Shown piece after piece: positions 9,107 through 18,047 of a stretch of DNA of 64,000 nt. Source of the stretch: JAHEFU01 sp041395205 (GTDB taxonomy: Bacteria > 4484-113 > JAFGCY01); the NCBI GenBank assembly GCA_041395205.1, contig JAWLAZ010000003.1, forward strand, positions 310,001 through 374,000. The letters run 5' to 3'. Numbering within the stretch: position 1 is the stretch's first letter; each line of letters begins with the position of its first letter. The notes under the pieces are model-generated. The model was not told the origin of the DNA, searched no databases, and saw only the letters and a program-made list of their open reading frames with translations. The position numbers and the translations under genes are program-made.

Positions 9107-10516
9107 ATGCCCGAGCTCTACGGCCTGCAGCTCGCGCTCTTCAATGAATACTTCAGCCGGGGCAGCCAGGCCTTCGCCAGCGGTGCCGCGGCCCTTGAAG
9201 CGATGCAGCTCGACCGTGAACTGGCCCTGCTGCTGGCCGATACCGCCCACTGGCTGGCCGGCCTGCTGGACCTGCAGCATCTCGAGCGCAGTTCCTTCCA
9301 GGTCTGGCTCAGCGAGGATCCCGGGGCGCGTGTGCGGCTCTTCGGACATCCCTCGGATCAGGCCCCGCCGGACTTCCTGCGCCTGGAAAAACGGCATCCA
9401 GCACTGGACTGGATCACGGCCAATGCCCACCGTCCGGCCCAGGTGATCGGCCACTACGACGTACACGGGATCTCGATGCTGGCCCTGACCTGGCGCTTCC
9501 TGCAGTCCCATGGCCTGACACAGGTGGACGGCACCTTCAGCTTTGAATCCACCGGTGACATCAGCAAACTCTGGAAGCGTGTGGTGCCGCGGGCCATCGC
9601 GAGCGAAGAGGACTACGGCACGGTGGTGATGGTGGACTGCAGCGTGCACAGCCGCCGCCCGGAATATACACAGAAGGCCATCAGCCGTCTCGATGCCCAT
9701 GAGGACTGCCGCATGATCCTCGTGGACCACCACCCGGACACCCTGCTGCAGGCCCCGGACCTGTTCCATCCCCAGCTCGACGTGGTGCTGACCGACATCC
9801 TCAGCTGCGGGCTGTGCGACCGCTGGGAGTCCGTGGAGCTCGAACTGATGCAGCTCGGGGCCCTGGGCGACAAGGTCCCGGAAATCGCGCTCTCGCGCCC
9901 GCCGGCCAGCCATCCGCAGCTCTACGCTGCCAACGAGCAGTTCCACGCCTGGATGATCAACTACAGCCCGACGCCGAAGGAGCTGAAGGATCAGCATCTG
10001 CAGCCGCTGCAGCCGCTCTGGGAGGCCCTGGCGGACGGTGCCGCGGTCAGCCCGGAGACGAGCACGCGGATCCTTGGCAGAAGCCTCGAGACCGGCGCGG
10101 AGTTCGAGCCGCAGTGCAGTGCGGTGGGGGCGATCCTGCTCAGCACCACGCGCCTGCCGAGCGTGGGCCGCACGTGGTACGGCCTGCTGGAGGAGCTGAT
10201 GCAGCGCAGCGGCCGCAGCTATGCCCTGGCCCTGCGCGTGCTCGGTGACAACCGGGCCAACCTGCTGCTGCTGACCCACTGGACGGCGATCCACCGCGCC
10301 CCGGTGCGGATGTTCATCCCACAGCGCTACCAGGGGAACTGCATCGGCCATCCCGGCGCGGTCTGGGTGGACCTCGAACGCCCGCAGACCACGGACTTCA
10401 TCCGCAGCACTGTCGAGGCCCTGAACGTCTTCTATGGCGAGGCGGCGGACATCGGCCCGGCTCTCGCTGAACTGCAGGCGAACATCCTCTATCCGGAGGA
10501 TGAGGCCAGGCTGTAA
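9107..10516 (+). CDS. DHH-phosphoesterase-like protein
   Basis: I chose the ATG at 9107, which follows AGGA by four bases; the frame is open from a GTG at 8945, but that part looks like leader. The roughly 469-residue product carries DHH-superfamily marks: GHYDVHGISML (usual form HxDxDxxGS), VVMVDCSVHS and LVDHHPDT. This points to a phosphodiesterase or exopolyphosphatase-type fold acting on small nucleotides, oligonucleotides or polyphosphate. The second Asp of the first motif is His here. The C-terminal 200 residues match nothing I recognise. Its neighbour encodes a GGDEF enzyme, so a cyclic-nucleotide or linear pGpG substrate is possible but unproven. The last residues and TAA stop lie within a GGAG-type hairpin repeat (10503-10523). 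Confidence 0.65.
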   Translation: MPELYGLQLALFNEYFSRGSQAFASGAAALEAMQLDRELALLLADTAHWLAGLLDLQHLERSSFQVWLSEDPGARVRLFGHPSDQAPPDFLRLEKRHPALDWITANAHRPAQVIGHYDVHGISMLALTWRFLQSHGLTQVDGTFSFESTGDISKLWKRVVPRAIASEEDYGTVVMVDCSVHSRRPEYTQKAISRLDAHEDCRMILVDHHPDTLLQAPDLFHPQLDVVLTDILSCGLCDRWESVELELMQLGALGDKVPEIALSRPPASHPQLYAANEQFHAWMINYSPTPKELKDQHLQPLQPLWEALADGAAVSPETSTRILGRSLETGAEFEPQCSAVGAILLSTTRLPSVGRTWYGLLEELMQRSGRSYALALRVLGDNRANLLLLTHWTAIHRAPVRMFIPQRYQGNCIGHPGAVWVDLERPQTTDFIRSTVEALNVFYGEAADIGPALAELQANILYPEDEARL

Positions 10517-10735
10517 GCCTGGCGGAGGTGCTGCGAAGCTGCACCATTGGAGGTGCTGCGAAGCTGCGAAGCAATGCTTCCGCAATGTGTTCAATGCTGG
10601 CCGCATGGCGAACACAAGCTTTGCTTGGTGAGCGTAACAAACCGAGCAGCAAAGCACCTGTGAGGTTGCTTCCTTTCAACGCTAAAGGCTTGTCATAAAT
10701 GACTCTGATTGCCTGCCATGCCTACTTTGAAAATG
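10503..10735. repeat. Hairpin repeats overlapping the DHH gene end, then short spacer
   Basis: At 10503-10523 GCCAGGC-TGTAA-GCCTGGC forms the last codons and stop of the upstream gene. It is the same hairpin found at 40.9 kb and 53.2 kb. Two copies of ggaggtgctgcgaagctgc follow (about 10524-10570). The rest, to 10735, has no gene. Confidence 0.65.
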
Positions 10736-11491
10736 TCAGAAGTAATAATCAAAATAGGGGAGTAGAATTCCCTCTTTGTCTCTGTGTATCAGCAGCATTC
10801 TGTCGCTATGAAATTCCAGGAAAATATCACCTGCAGATCCATCAAATTTGAAAGGCACTCCAGTTACAGGGTTGAGTGTAGTATCTGCTACAGGTGAAAA
10901 TCCATAACTGAGAAATTCTTGAAGATCACTTGGGTATCTGTCGTGTATCGTGCGGAACAGTTCGATAGAACGGCTGAATGATCCTAATATCGCGAACTGC
11001 TGAAGTTGGTTCTCATCACTGATGATTTGTAATACTCTTGACCTCTGATCATCTGTAAGTGCCATAGAATCTTGCATCTGCAATAATGTAGCTTCATATG
11101 TGCTGGGAATTTGCAACCTGATTCTCTCCTGAGAACCATCCAGACTCATGCAGTGAACAAAAGCTGTTCCACGATTGTTTTCATAGTACACATCACCAGG
11201 GAAATTCAGTGTTGGGTCATCAGGATTTATCATCTCCAACTGATAACCCATGAGGGAAGTAGAACCAATCCCGGAAGCTACTACCTCATCCCAGTTGTCA
11301 GGAAACCTACCGTAAGCACGATAGAAACATCTGGCACCGGTTGAAACGAGCGCATCCGCGAGACGAACCGTAATCTCACTGCCATTGCCAGGATATTTCT
11401 CGCTGATAGTCCCCTGTTCACCGGCAAAAGACACTGCCAGACTTAAAATCATAGTTAGAACTATGAAACTCAAATTCCTCTGAAAAGACAT
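10736..11491 (-). CDS. Exported protein of unknown function, low GC
   Basis: The 251-residue product has an N-terminal signal peptide (RNLSFIVLTMILSLAVSFAG). I do not recognise the family. It contains two similar stretches, FYRAYGRFPDNWDEVVASG (about 55-75) and LFRTIHDRYPSDLQEFLSYG (about 177-196). The second is followed by LNPVTGVPFKF, which recalls the C-terminal segment of pseudopilin-like proteins. An internal duplication is therefore likely. The gene is much AT-richer than its surroundings and sits next to another low-GC exported gene on the same strand, so a recently acquired pair is plausible. Confidence 0.7.
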   Translation of the reverse strand: MSFQRNLSFIVLTMILSLAVSFAGEQGTISEKYPGNGSEITVRLADALVSTGARCFYRAYGRFPDNWDEVVASGIGSTSLMGYQLEMINPDDPTLNFPGDVYYENNRGTAFVHCMSLDGSQERIRLQIPSTYEATLLQMQDSMALTDDQRSRVLQIISDENQLQQFAILGSFSRSIELFRTIHDRYPSDLQEFLSYGFSPVADTTLNPVTGVPFKFDGSAGDIFLEFHSDRMLLIHRDKEGILLPYFDYYF

Positions 11492-11560
11492 TTACATTCT
11501 CCTTGTCTGAGTATTTCGACAGCACTATTAAAAACACTCAAAATATGATATTGTCACCCA

Positions 11561-12040
11561 TTATGGACAGTTGTAAGGATTATTCTGAGGTACCGGACCT
11601 ATTGCTGTGTTATCACATTTCTGACACCAATGTTCTGTTGGAGGAGCCGGGGGGTTGTCACAGTTAACACAGCTTGTACCTTGTTGACCACACCCTGTGG
11701 GACTTGTGAATAGTCGCTCTCCAACAACTGCAACGCAATTGCACGGCAAAGAATTGTAGCAGTGAGTATTCACAAAGTGTGCGCATATGTGATCTCGAAA
11801 TGTACCTGAAGCTTTGCAGGTAAGCGGGCAAAGTAGTCCAGTGCACTTCTTGTGGTATGTGATCGGATCTGAATAAGATTCTCCGCCAACAAAATCAATC
11901 GAGCAGCAATTGGAACTACAACTACAATTTGTTGACCCTGCTGCGCATGACATCTGTGCGACAGCGGATGAATCCATTAACAAAATCATCCCTGCTACTG
12001 CTAACAATGAGATCATGGCCTTGAAAGTATTGTTATACAT
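11561..12040 (-). CDS. Small cysteine-rich secreted protein, low GC
   Basis: The 159-residue product has a signal peptide ending near SSAVAQ and then 18 cysteines in about 128 mature residues, arranged in clusters such as NCSCSSNCCS, KCTGLLCPLTC and PCNC. This density implies a disulfide-knotted extracellular domain or metal binding. No family is recognised. It is low in GC and lies 69 bases upstream of the other low-GC exported gene in the same orientation, so they may form one unit. Confidence 0.7.
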   Translation of the reverse strand: MYNNTFKAMISLLAVAGMILLMDSSAVAQMSCAAGSTNCSCSSNCCSIDFVGGESYSDPITYHKKCTGLLCPLTCKASGTFRDHICAHFVNTHCYNSLPCNCVAVVGERLFTSPTGCGQQGTSCVNCDNPPAPPTEHWCQKCDNTAIGPVPQNNPYNCP

Positions 12041-12371
12041 ACTATTTCCTATATTTCCAAAGGATGCCTGATTTTAACTAGATGAAAGTCAATAATCAAG
12101 GAGGGGGGGGGTTAAATTTAAGTTAAATTTTGCAAAGACACAGTTATAGTTCACATACTGCCGCCTGCGGCTGCGCCGCAGCACCCATGGTGCGGCTTCA
12201 CCGCACCTCCCGTACCTCCCCCCGTTTGCTCCATTCCCCGATGCGGGATATCATCAGCCTGACACGCTCTGGCAGATCAAGGGAACATTTTCCGTAATCC
12301 CATCGTCAGGAGCGACTATGTTGATCAGACGGACCTGATCAGAGATTGTCCGGAAGCAGGGAGGAAGAGCA
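12041..12371. other. Divergent intergenic region with hairpins
   Basis: This spacer separates the minus-strand low-GC pair from the plus-strand DUF4139 genes. It has a run of ten G (about 12101-12110) and hairpins of the GGAG type, the clearest at about 12189-12210 (GTGCGG/CCGCAC arms with a CTCC foot). It contains no gene that I can support. Confidence 0.5.
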
Positions 12372-13745
12372 TTGAAACGAATCACGGCCCTCGGGCTGAG
12401 CCTGTTGTTATTGGCAACGCAATCCGCCTACGCCGCCAGCGCCGGTGAAGTGGAGGATGTCCATCTCACCGTCTACAACGGCAACCTCTCGCTGATCCGC
12501 GAGCTGCGCAGCTTCGAGCTCAGCCAGGGTACGCAGGACCTCGTGCTCGAGGATGTCAGCGGGCAGCTCAATCCCTCCAGCGTGCACCTCGCCTTCCCCG
12601 ACGGCGCGGAGTTCGAGCTGCTGGAGCAGAACTACGACTACGACCTCGTCAATACCTCCAAGCTGCTGGAGCGCTTCATCGGCCGCGAGCTCACCCTGCA
12701 CAATGACTACGACGGCACGAGCCTGCGCGTCACCCTGCTCTCCACCAATGGCGGCACCGTGGTACGCGATGCCAACGGCCAGATCCTGCTCAACCCGCCG
12801 GGCCGCGTGATCCTCCCCGCCGGCAGTGCGGATGAGCTGCTGCTCAGGCCCACGCTCTCCTGGAAGCTGTGGAGCCAGCAGGCCGGACGCCGGCTCGGTG
12901 AGATCAGCTACCTCTCCGGGGGGCTGGACTGGAATGCCGACTACGTGCTGATGCTGAATGCCGACGACACGGCCGCAGACCTGGAGGGCTGGGTCACGCT
13001 CAGCAACAACAGCGGCACGACATACAAGGATGCCCATCTGAAACTCGTGGCCGGGGATGTCAACCGCGTGCAGGAGCAGATGAAGTACAAGCTCGGCATG
13101 GATATGTATGACCTCGCCGGCAGTGTCGCCACCGGTGGCGGTGGCGGCTTCCAGGAGGAAAGCTTCTTCGAGTACCACCTCTACGACCTCGAGCGGCCGA
13201 CCACCATCAGGAACAGCCAGCAGAAGCAGATCGGCCTGCTGACCGCCAGCGGCTTCCCGGTTCGGAAGAAGTTCCTCTTCAATGGCCAGAACGGTGGCGA
13301 CGTGCGTGTCGCCGTGGAATTCACGAATGAGGAGGAGCAGGGCCTCGGGATGCCCCTGCCCGCCGGGGTGCTGCGCGTCTTCAAGGCCGACAGCAAGGGC
13401 CAGGCGCAGTTCGTGGGCGAGGACCGCATCGACCACACCCCGCGCGACGAGGATCTCTCCGTCTACATCGGCAACGCCTTTGACATCGTCGGCGAGGCCA
13501 CCCAGACCGACTACACCGACATCGGCCGGGGCTACACCCAGAGCTTCCGGGTGCTGCTGAAGAACCACAAGGAAAGCGAGGATGCCGTTGTCACGGTGCG
13601 GGCCTACATCGGCGGTGACTGGAGCATGGACAGGAGCAGCCTGCCCTGGCAGAAGAAGGATGCAGCGACCGCGGAATGGGAAGTTCCCGTGCCCGCGGAC
13701 GGCGAGACTGAACTGACATACACCTACCGGGTGGTCTGGAGATAG
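12372..13745 (+). CDS. DUF4139-type secreted protein, first of three tandem paralogues
   Basis: The TTG at 12372 follows GGGAGGAAGAGCA and opens a signal peptide (LSLLLLATQSAYAA). The 457-residue product resembles the DUF4139 family (COG5316-like): an N-terminal part with YNGNLSLIRELRSFEL, LNPSSVHLAFPDG and LEQNYDYDLVN, and a C-terminal immunoglobulin-like part with DRIDHTPRDEDLSVYIG and LKNHKESEDAVVTV. The family has no established biochemical role; members are thought to be surface or periplasmic. It is the most divergent of three adjacent copies (stop to next start, 2 bases), probably an operon. Confidence 0.8.
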   Translation: MKRITALGLSLLLLATQSAYAASAGEVEDVHLTVYNGNLSLIRELRSFELSQGTQDLVLEDVSGQLNPSSVHLAFPDGAEFELLEQNYDYDLVNTSKLLERFIGRELTLHNDYDGTSLRVTLLSTNGGTVVRDANGQILLNPPGRVILPAGSADELLLRPTLSWKLWSQQAGRRLGEISYLSGGLDWNADYVLMLNADDTAADLEGWVTLSNNSGTTYKDAHLKLVAGDVNRVQEQMKYKLGMDMYDLAGSVATGGGGGFQEESFFEYHLYDLERPTTIRNSQQKQIGLLTASGFPVRKKFLFNGQNGGDVRVAVEFTNEEEQGLGMPLPAGVLRVFKADSKGQAQFVGEDRIDHTPRDEDLSVYIGNAFDIVGEATQTDYTDIGRGYTQSFRVLLKNHKESEDAVVTVRAYIGGDWSMDRSSLPWQKKDAATAEWEVPVPADGETELTYTYRVVWR

Positions 13746-13747
13746 AC

Positions 13748-15139
13748 ATGGCAATCAGGTTACTGGCAATCACGCTGCTGGCATCATGCATGCTGGCGAC
13801 ATCCGCGAACTGGAGCAGAGCAATGGCCAAGGACGCCGGCAAGGTGGAAGACCTCTACATCACGATCTACAACGGCGACCTCGCGCTCGTCAAGGAGCAG
13901 CGCAGCTTCAGCCTCAGTGAGGGCCGCCAGCAGTTCACGCTTGACAACGTCAGCGGGCGGCTCAACCCCTCCACCGTGCACCTCTCCTTCCCCGAGGGCC
14001 TGGAGTTCGAGCTGCTTGAGCAGAACTTCGACTACGACCTCGTCAACATGGACAAGATGCTCACGAAGTTCATCGGCCGCGAACTGACACTCGTCACCGA
14101 CGGTGAGAACGGCGGCAGTGAGCAGGTCACACTGCTCTCCACCGCCGGCGGCCGCGTCGTCAAGGATTCGCGCGGGCAGATCCTGCTCAACCCCCCGGGG
14201 CGGATCGTGCTGCCCGCCGGCAGCGCTGATGAACTGCTGCTGCGCCCCACCCTTTCCTGGGATCTCTGGAGCGGCAGCAGTGGCACCCGCAGGGGTGAGA
14301 TCAGCTATCTCTCCGGCGGGTTGGACTGGAAGGCGGACTACGTCGTGATGCTGAACGCTGACGACAGCGCCGCCGACATCGAGGGCTGGGTCACGCTCAC
14401 GAACAACAGCGGCACGACCTTCGAGAATGCCAACCTGAAGCTCGTGGCCGGCGATGTCAATCGCGCCCCCGAGCCGGAGTACCGCCGCGAAATGCCGGCT
14501 CCGAGCGCGATGCCGATGAAGGCCGTTGCCAAACCGGACGGCTTCCAGGAGGAAAGCTTCTTCGAGTACCACCTCTATGACCTGCAGCGCCCGACCACGA
14601 TCCGCAACAGCCAGCAGAAGCAGATCGGACTGCTGACCGCCAACGGCGTCTCCACCGAGAAGCTGTTCGTGTTTGACGGCCGCAACGGCGGCGATGTGAG
14701 CGTGAAGATCCAGTTCGAGAATGCCGAGGAGAACAACATGGGCATGCCGCTCCCGAAGGGCGTCGTGCGGGTCTTCAAGGCTGACAGCAAGGGCCAGGCC
14801 CAGTTCGTCGGCGAGGACCGCATCGACCATACGCCGAAGGATGAGGATGTGCGCCTGACGATCGGCAACGCCTTCGACATCAAGGGCGAAACCGTGCGCA
14901 AGGACTACAAGGACATCGGCAAGGGCTACACCGAGACCTGGGAAGTCACGCTCAAGAACCACAAGGAAAGCGAGGACGTGGTCGTGACCGTGCCCTTCAG
15001 TGTCTGGGGCGAGTGGAGCGTGATCGAGTCCAGCATTCCGCATCACAAGAAGGATGCCAGCACCATGGAATTCAGCGTGCCCGTGCCCGCCGACGGCGAA
15101 ACCAGCTTCAGCTTCACCTACAGGGTCGTGTGGAGGTAA
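13748..15139 (+). CDS. DUF4139-type secreted protein, second paralogue
   Basis: The 463-residue product has a signal peptide and the same layout as its neighbours: VEDLYITIYNGDLALVKEQ, LLEQNFDYDLVNMDK, EISYLSGGLDWKADYVVML and the EDRIDHTPKDEDVRLTIGN segment. It is far closer to the third copy than to the first, which suggests a more recent duplication. A variable loop between about residues 240 and 265 (proline- and alanine-rich here) is where the paralogues differ most. The start has GGAG inside the preceding gene's end. The stop overlaps the ribosome-binding site GGAGG of the next gene. Confidence 0.82.
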   Translation: MAIRLLAITLLASCMLATSANWSRAMAKDAGKVEDLYITIYNGDLALVKEQRSFSLSEGRQQFTLDNVSGRLNPSTVHLSFPEGLEFELLEQNFDYDLVNMDKMLTKFIGRELTLVTDGENGGSEQVTLLSTAGGRVVKDSRGQILLNPPGRIVLPAGSADELLLRPTLSWDLWSGSSGTRRGEISYLSGGLDWKADYVVMLNADDSAADIEGWVTLTNNSGTTFENANLKLVAGDVNRAPEPEYRREMPAPSAMPMKAVAKPDGFQEESFFEYHLYDLQRPTTIRNSQQKQIGLLTANGVSTEKLFVFDGRNGGDVSVKIQFENAEENNMGMPLPKGVVRVFKADSKGQAQFVGEDRIDHTPKDEDVRLTIGNAFDIKGETVRKDYKDIGKGYTETWEVTLKNHKESEDVVVTVPFSVWGEWSVIESSIPHHKKDASTMEFSVPVPADGETSFSFTYRVVWR

Positions 15140-15143
15140 ACCC

Positions 15144-16529
15144 ATGAAACGCAATCCGGCAACACTGCTCTTCGTCTGCGCCCTGCTGGCGTACAGCGCC
15201 ATGCCGCTTCCGGCATCGGCAAAGGAGGCCGGCGCCGTGTCGGACCTCTACATCACGATCTACAATGGCGACCTGGCCCTCGTCAAGGAGAAGCGCAGCT
15301 TCAACCTGGCAAACGGCCGCCAGCAGTTCACGCTTGACAACGTCAGCGGGCGGCTCAACCCCTCGACCGTACACCTGGCCTTCCCCGAAGGTGTGGAGTT
15401 CGAACTGCTCGAGCAGAACTTCGACTACGACCTCGTGAACATGGACAAGATGCTCGAGAAGTTCATCGGCCGCGAACTGACCCTGATTGACGACTACAAC
15501 AAGACCGAGCAGCGCGTCACGCTGCTCTCCACCGCGGGCGGACGCGTGGTCCGGGATGCCAGCGGGCAGATCCTGCTCAACCCCCCGGGCCGGGTCGTGC
15601 TCCCGGCCGGCAGCGCCGATGAACTGCTGCTGCGCCCGACCCTCTCCTGGGATCTCTGGAGCGGGAGCAGCGGCACGCAGACCGGCGAGATCAGCTACCT
15701 CTCCGGCGGGCTGGACTGGAAGGCTGACTACGTCGTGATGCTCAATGCTGACGACACGGCAGCCGACATCGAGGGCTGGGTCACGCTCACCAACAACAGC
15801 GGTACGACCTTTGAGAATGCCAACCTGAAACTCGTGGCCGGTGATGTCAACCGCGCACAGGAGTACGACGAAATGCCGATGGATGGGGAGTTCGAGCGCT
15901 ATGCCATGGCGCAGGAAGCCGCGCCGGGCGGCTTCGAGGAGGAGTCCTTCTTCGAGTACCACCTCTACGACCTGCAGCGCCCGACGACGATCCGCAACAG
16001 CCAGCAGAAGCAGATCGGCCTGCTGACTGCAGCCGGGGTCGGCACCGAGAAGCTGTTCGTGTTCGATGGCCGCTACGGCGGTGATGTGAGCGTCAAGGTC
16101 CAGTTCGAGAACAGCGAGGAGAACAACATGGGCATGCCGCTGCCGAAGGGCATCGTCCGGGTCTTCAAGGCTGACAGCAAGGGCCAGGCCCAGTTCGTGG
16201 GCGAGGACCGCATCGACCACACCCCGCGCGATGAGGATGTGCGCCTGACGATCGGCAACGCCTTTGACATCAAGGGCGAGACCGTCAAGCAGGACTACAA
16301 GGACATCGGCAGCGGCTACACCGAGACCTGGGAGATCACGCTGAAGAACCACAAGGAGAGCGAGGACGTCACGGTCACCGTGCCCTTCGCGATCTGGGGC
16401 GACTGGGACATCCTCTCCGCCAGCACTGACTACGTGAAGAAGGATGCCAACACCGCTGAATTCAGGGTGGACGTGCCCGCCGACGGCGAGACGAAGTTCA
16501 CCTTCCAGTACCGTGTGGTCTGGCGCTGA
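15144..16529 (+). CDS. DUF4139-type secreted protein, third paralogue
   Basis: I placed the start at ATG 15144, four bases after the previous stop and after GGAGG at 15132-15136; the open frame continues upstream in an unlikely frame. The 461-residue product has a clear signal peptide (LLFVCALLAYSAMPLPASA) and matches the second copy along its whole length, except for the loop at about 245-265. The function is unknown. Tandem retention of three copies suggests dosage or slightly different binding partners. Confidence 0.82.
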   Translation: MKRNPATLLFVCALLAYSAMPLPASAKEAGAVSDLYITIYNGDLALVKEKRSFNLANGRQQFTLDNVSGRLNPSTVHLAFPEGVEFELLEQNFDYDLVNMDKMLEKFIGRELTLIDDYNKTEQRVTLLSTAGGRVVRDASGQILLNPPGRVVLPAGSADELLLRPTLSWDLWSGSSGTQTGEISYLSGGLDWKADYVVMLNADDTAADIEGWVTLTNNSGTTFENANLKLVAGDVNRAQEYDEMPMDGEFERYAMAQEAAPGGFEEESFFEYHLYDLQRPTTIRNSQQKQIGLLTAAGVGTEKLFVFDGRYGGDVSVKVQFENSEENNMGMPLPKGIVRVFKADSKGQAQFVGEDRIDHTPRDEDVRLTIGNAFDIKGETVKQDYKDIGSGYTETWEITLKNHKESEDVTVTVPFAIWGDWDILSASTDYVKKDANTAEFRVDVPADGETKFTFQYRVVWR

Positions 16530-16533
16530 GGCG

Positions 16534-16962
16534 ATGGACAGCACGACGGCCTTCATTGACAACGACTACTGCTTCGCCTGCGGGGCGCTCAACCCCGCGG
16601 GGCTGCAGCTCGTGTTCGAGCGCGAGGGCGAGGTGCTCGTCACACGCTTCCGTCCCAGCCAGCTCCACCAGGGCTGGCGCGATGTGCTGCACGGCGGGGT
16701 GCAGGCCACGGTCTTCGACGACCTGATGAGCAACTGCATGTTCCGCATCCATAACCTGAGCGTGGTCACAGCAGAGCTAACGACGCGCTTTCGCAGCCCC
16801 GTGCCGCTTGACCGCGAACTGGAATTCCGGGCCTGGCGCTCCGGCGGCAGGAGCCCGCTCTGGGAGCTGAGCGCGGAATGCCGGATCCAGGGTGAAAGCG
16901 GCGGGCGGCCGCTTTCCAGCGCGAAGGGACGCTTCATGGAGACTGCCACGCACGGGCGCTAG
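16534..16962 (+). CDS. PaaI-like hotdog-fold thioesterase
   Basis: The ATG at 16534 lies four bases after the stop of the DUF4139 gene. The 142-residue product is the length of a single hotdog domain and contains the active-site pattern HGGVQATVFDDLMSN together with TAELTTRFRSPVPLDRELEF, both typical of PaaI/YbgC-like acyl-CoA thioesterases. It would hydrolyse an acyl-CoA in the cytoplasm; the natural substrate cannot be read from the sequence. It appears to be the last gene of the DUF4139 operon, though a link in function is only suggested by position. Confidence 0.85.
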   Translation: MDSTTAFIDNDYCFACGALNPAGLQLVFEREGEVLVTRFRPSQLHQGWRDVLHGGVQATVFDDLMSNCMFRIHNLSVVTAELTTRFRSPVPLDRELEFRAWRSGGRSPLWELSAECRIQGESGGRPLSSAKGRFMETATHGR

Positions 16963-16993
16963 GGGCCTGCGGTTTTTAATTTGGACAGGCCCC
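16962..16993 (+). terminator. Possible hairpin terminator after the hotdog gene
   Basis: GGGGCCT at 16962-16968 pairs with AGGCCCC at 16987-16993 around an AT-rich loop. There is no T-run after the second arm, so it may instead be a structured end or an operator. Confidence 0.35.
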
Positions 16994-17030
16994 GCCGATT
17001 AGGTAACTGACCAAAGCCATGGAGATTTCG

Positions 17031-17981
17031 ATGCACAGACTAGTTCTGCCGGCCCTGCTGCTGTTGATGGCCCTGGCCGGCTGCGGTTCGGGGGATTCCG
17101 AGATCATCGCCGACAACCTGGTTGAGAAGGTGTTCAACAACGGCGAGGCCGCTCGGCTCGAGCTGGCCAGCGGCGCCTATGTGGACTTCCCGAGCGGGAC
17201 CTTCGCTGACCGCCAGGTGGTCAGCATCTCGGATCTGATCAGCGGCTCGGACAATGTCCCCGAGTCCTTCCCGACCACCACGAAGTCCATCACGGAGCGC
17301 GTCGGCGCGCTGATCATCAACAGCCCGGTTGATGCGCTGTTCGAGCGCGACATCAGCCTGCGCTTTGCGCTGACCGACCAGCAGACCCCCGGGACCGTGT
17401 TCGCGGTATTCATCCACGACTCCGATCTGGGCAGCCGCGTCGAGACCTACGACAATGACTACGTCACCTGGTACCGCTATGGCAGCTACACCGCGACCGT
17501 GGACAGCAGCGGCAACTTCGCCACCGCGAGCCTGGACACCGCCGGCAACCGTGGCTTCATCGGCACGCTCGGCCTGTTCCGCGGCCTGACCGCGAGTGCG
17601 ATGGGCGCGGCCGAGACCACCGAGGTGCGGGGCCGCGTGCTTGATCAGAACGGCAGCGGCGTGAGCACGGACGTGGAGCTCAACTACCTGATCGGTGAGG
17701 AGCGCTTCCCCGTGCGCCTGCTGAACGGCAGCATCCCGAGCGGCGGCACGGTGGCCAGCACCGTGATCAGCGATTCCAGCGGCAACTTCGTGCTGCAGGT
17801 GCCGGACTTCTACATCAGCCAGATCTTCAACGTCAGCTTCGGCATGCATGACAGCGGACACAGCGACCAGGACGAGTTCGTGGTCAACCTGCCGCATCCG
17901 ATCCGCGAGGACGAGGTGAACAACCTCGTGATCCGCTACGGTACGAATAACATCACCTCCGAACCTGTCGGAACCACCTGA
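17031..17981 (+). CDS. Lipoprotein with carboxypeptidase-regulatory-like domain
   Basis: The start is taken at ATG 17031, because GGAG at 17021-17024 sits correctly for it; an ATG at 17019 would have no such site. The 316-residue product begins with a lipoprotein signal (LLLLMALAGCGSGDS; lipobox LAGC). An N-terminal half with YVDFPSGTFADRQVVSI looks like a ZU5/beta-sandwich type domain. The C-terminal part (TEVRGRVLDQNGSG ... DSSGNFVLQVPD) looks like a carboxypeptidase-regulatory-like beta-sandwich. The role is unknown, probably cell-surface. A strong terminator follows. Confidence 0.7.
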   Translation: MHRLVLPALLLLMALAGCGSGDSEIIADNLVEKVFNNGEAARLELASGAYVDFPSGTFADRQVVSISDLISGSDNVPESFPTTTKSITERVGALIINSPVDALFERDISLRFALTDQQTPGTVFAVFIHDSDLGSRVETYDNDYVTWYRYGSYTATVDSSGNFATASLDTAGNRGFIGTLGLFRGLTASAMGAAETTEVRGRVLDQNGSGVSTDVELNYLIGEERFPVRLLNGSIPSGGTVASTVISDSSGNFVLQVPDFYISQIFNVSFGMHDSGHSDQDEFVVNLPHPIREDEVNNLVIRYGTNNITSEPVGTT

Positions 17982-18013
17982 GTACACACAGGCGGAAAAC
18001 AGGGTTTAAGTCG

Positions 18014-18044
18014 AAGGCGGGGCCTGCCCGGGTCCCGCCTTTTT
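18014..18044 (+). terminator. Rho-independent terminator
   Basis: AAGGCGGG pairs with CCCGCCTT around a 12-base loop and runs into TTTTT. It lies 33 bases after the stop of the lipoprotein gene. Confidence 0.85.
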
Positions 18045-18047
18045 AGT

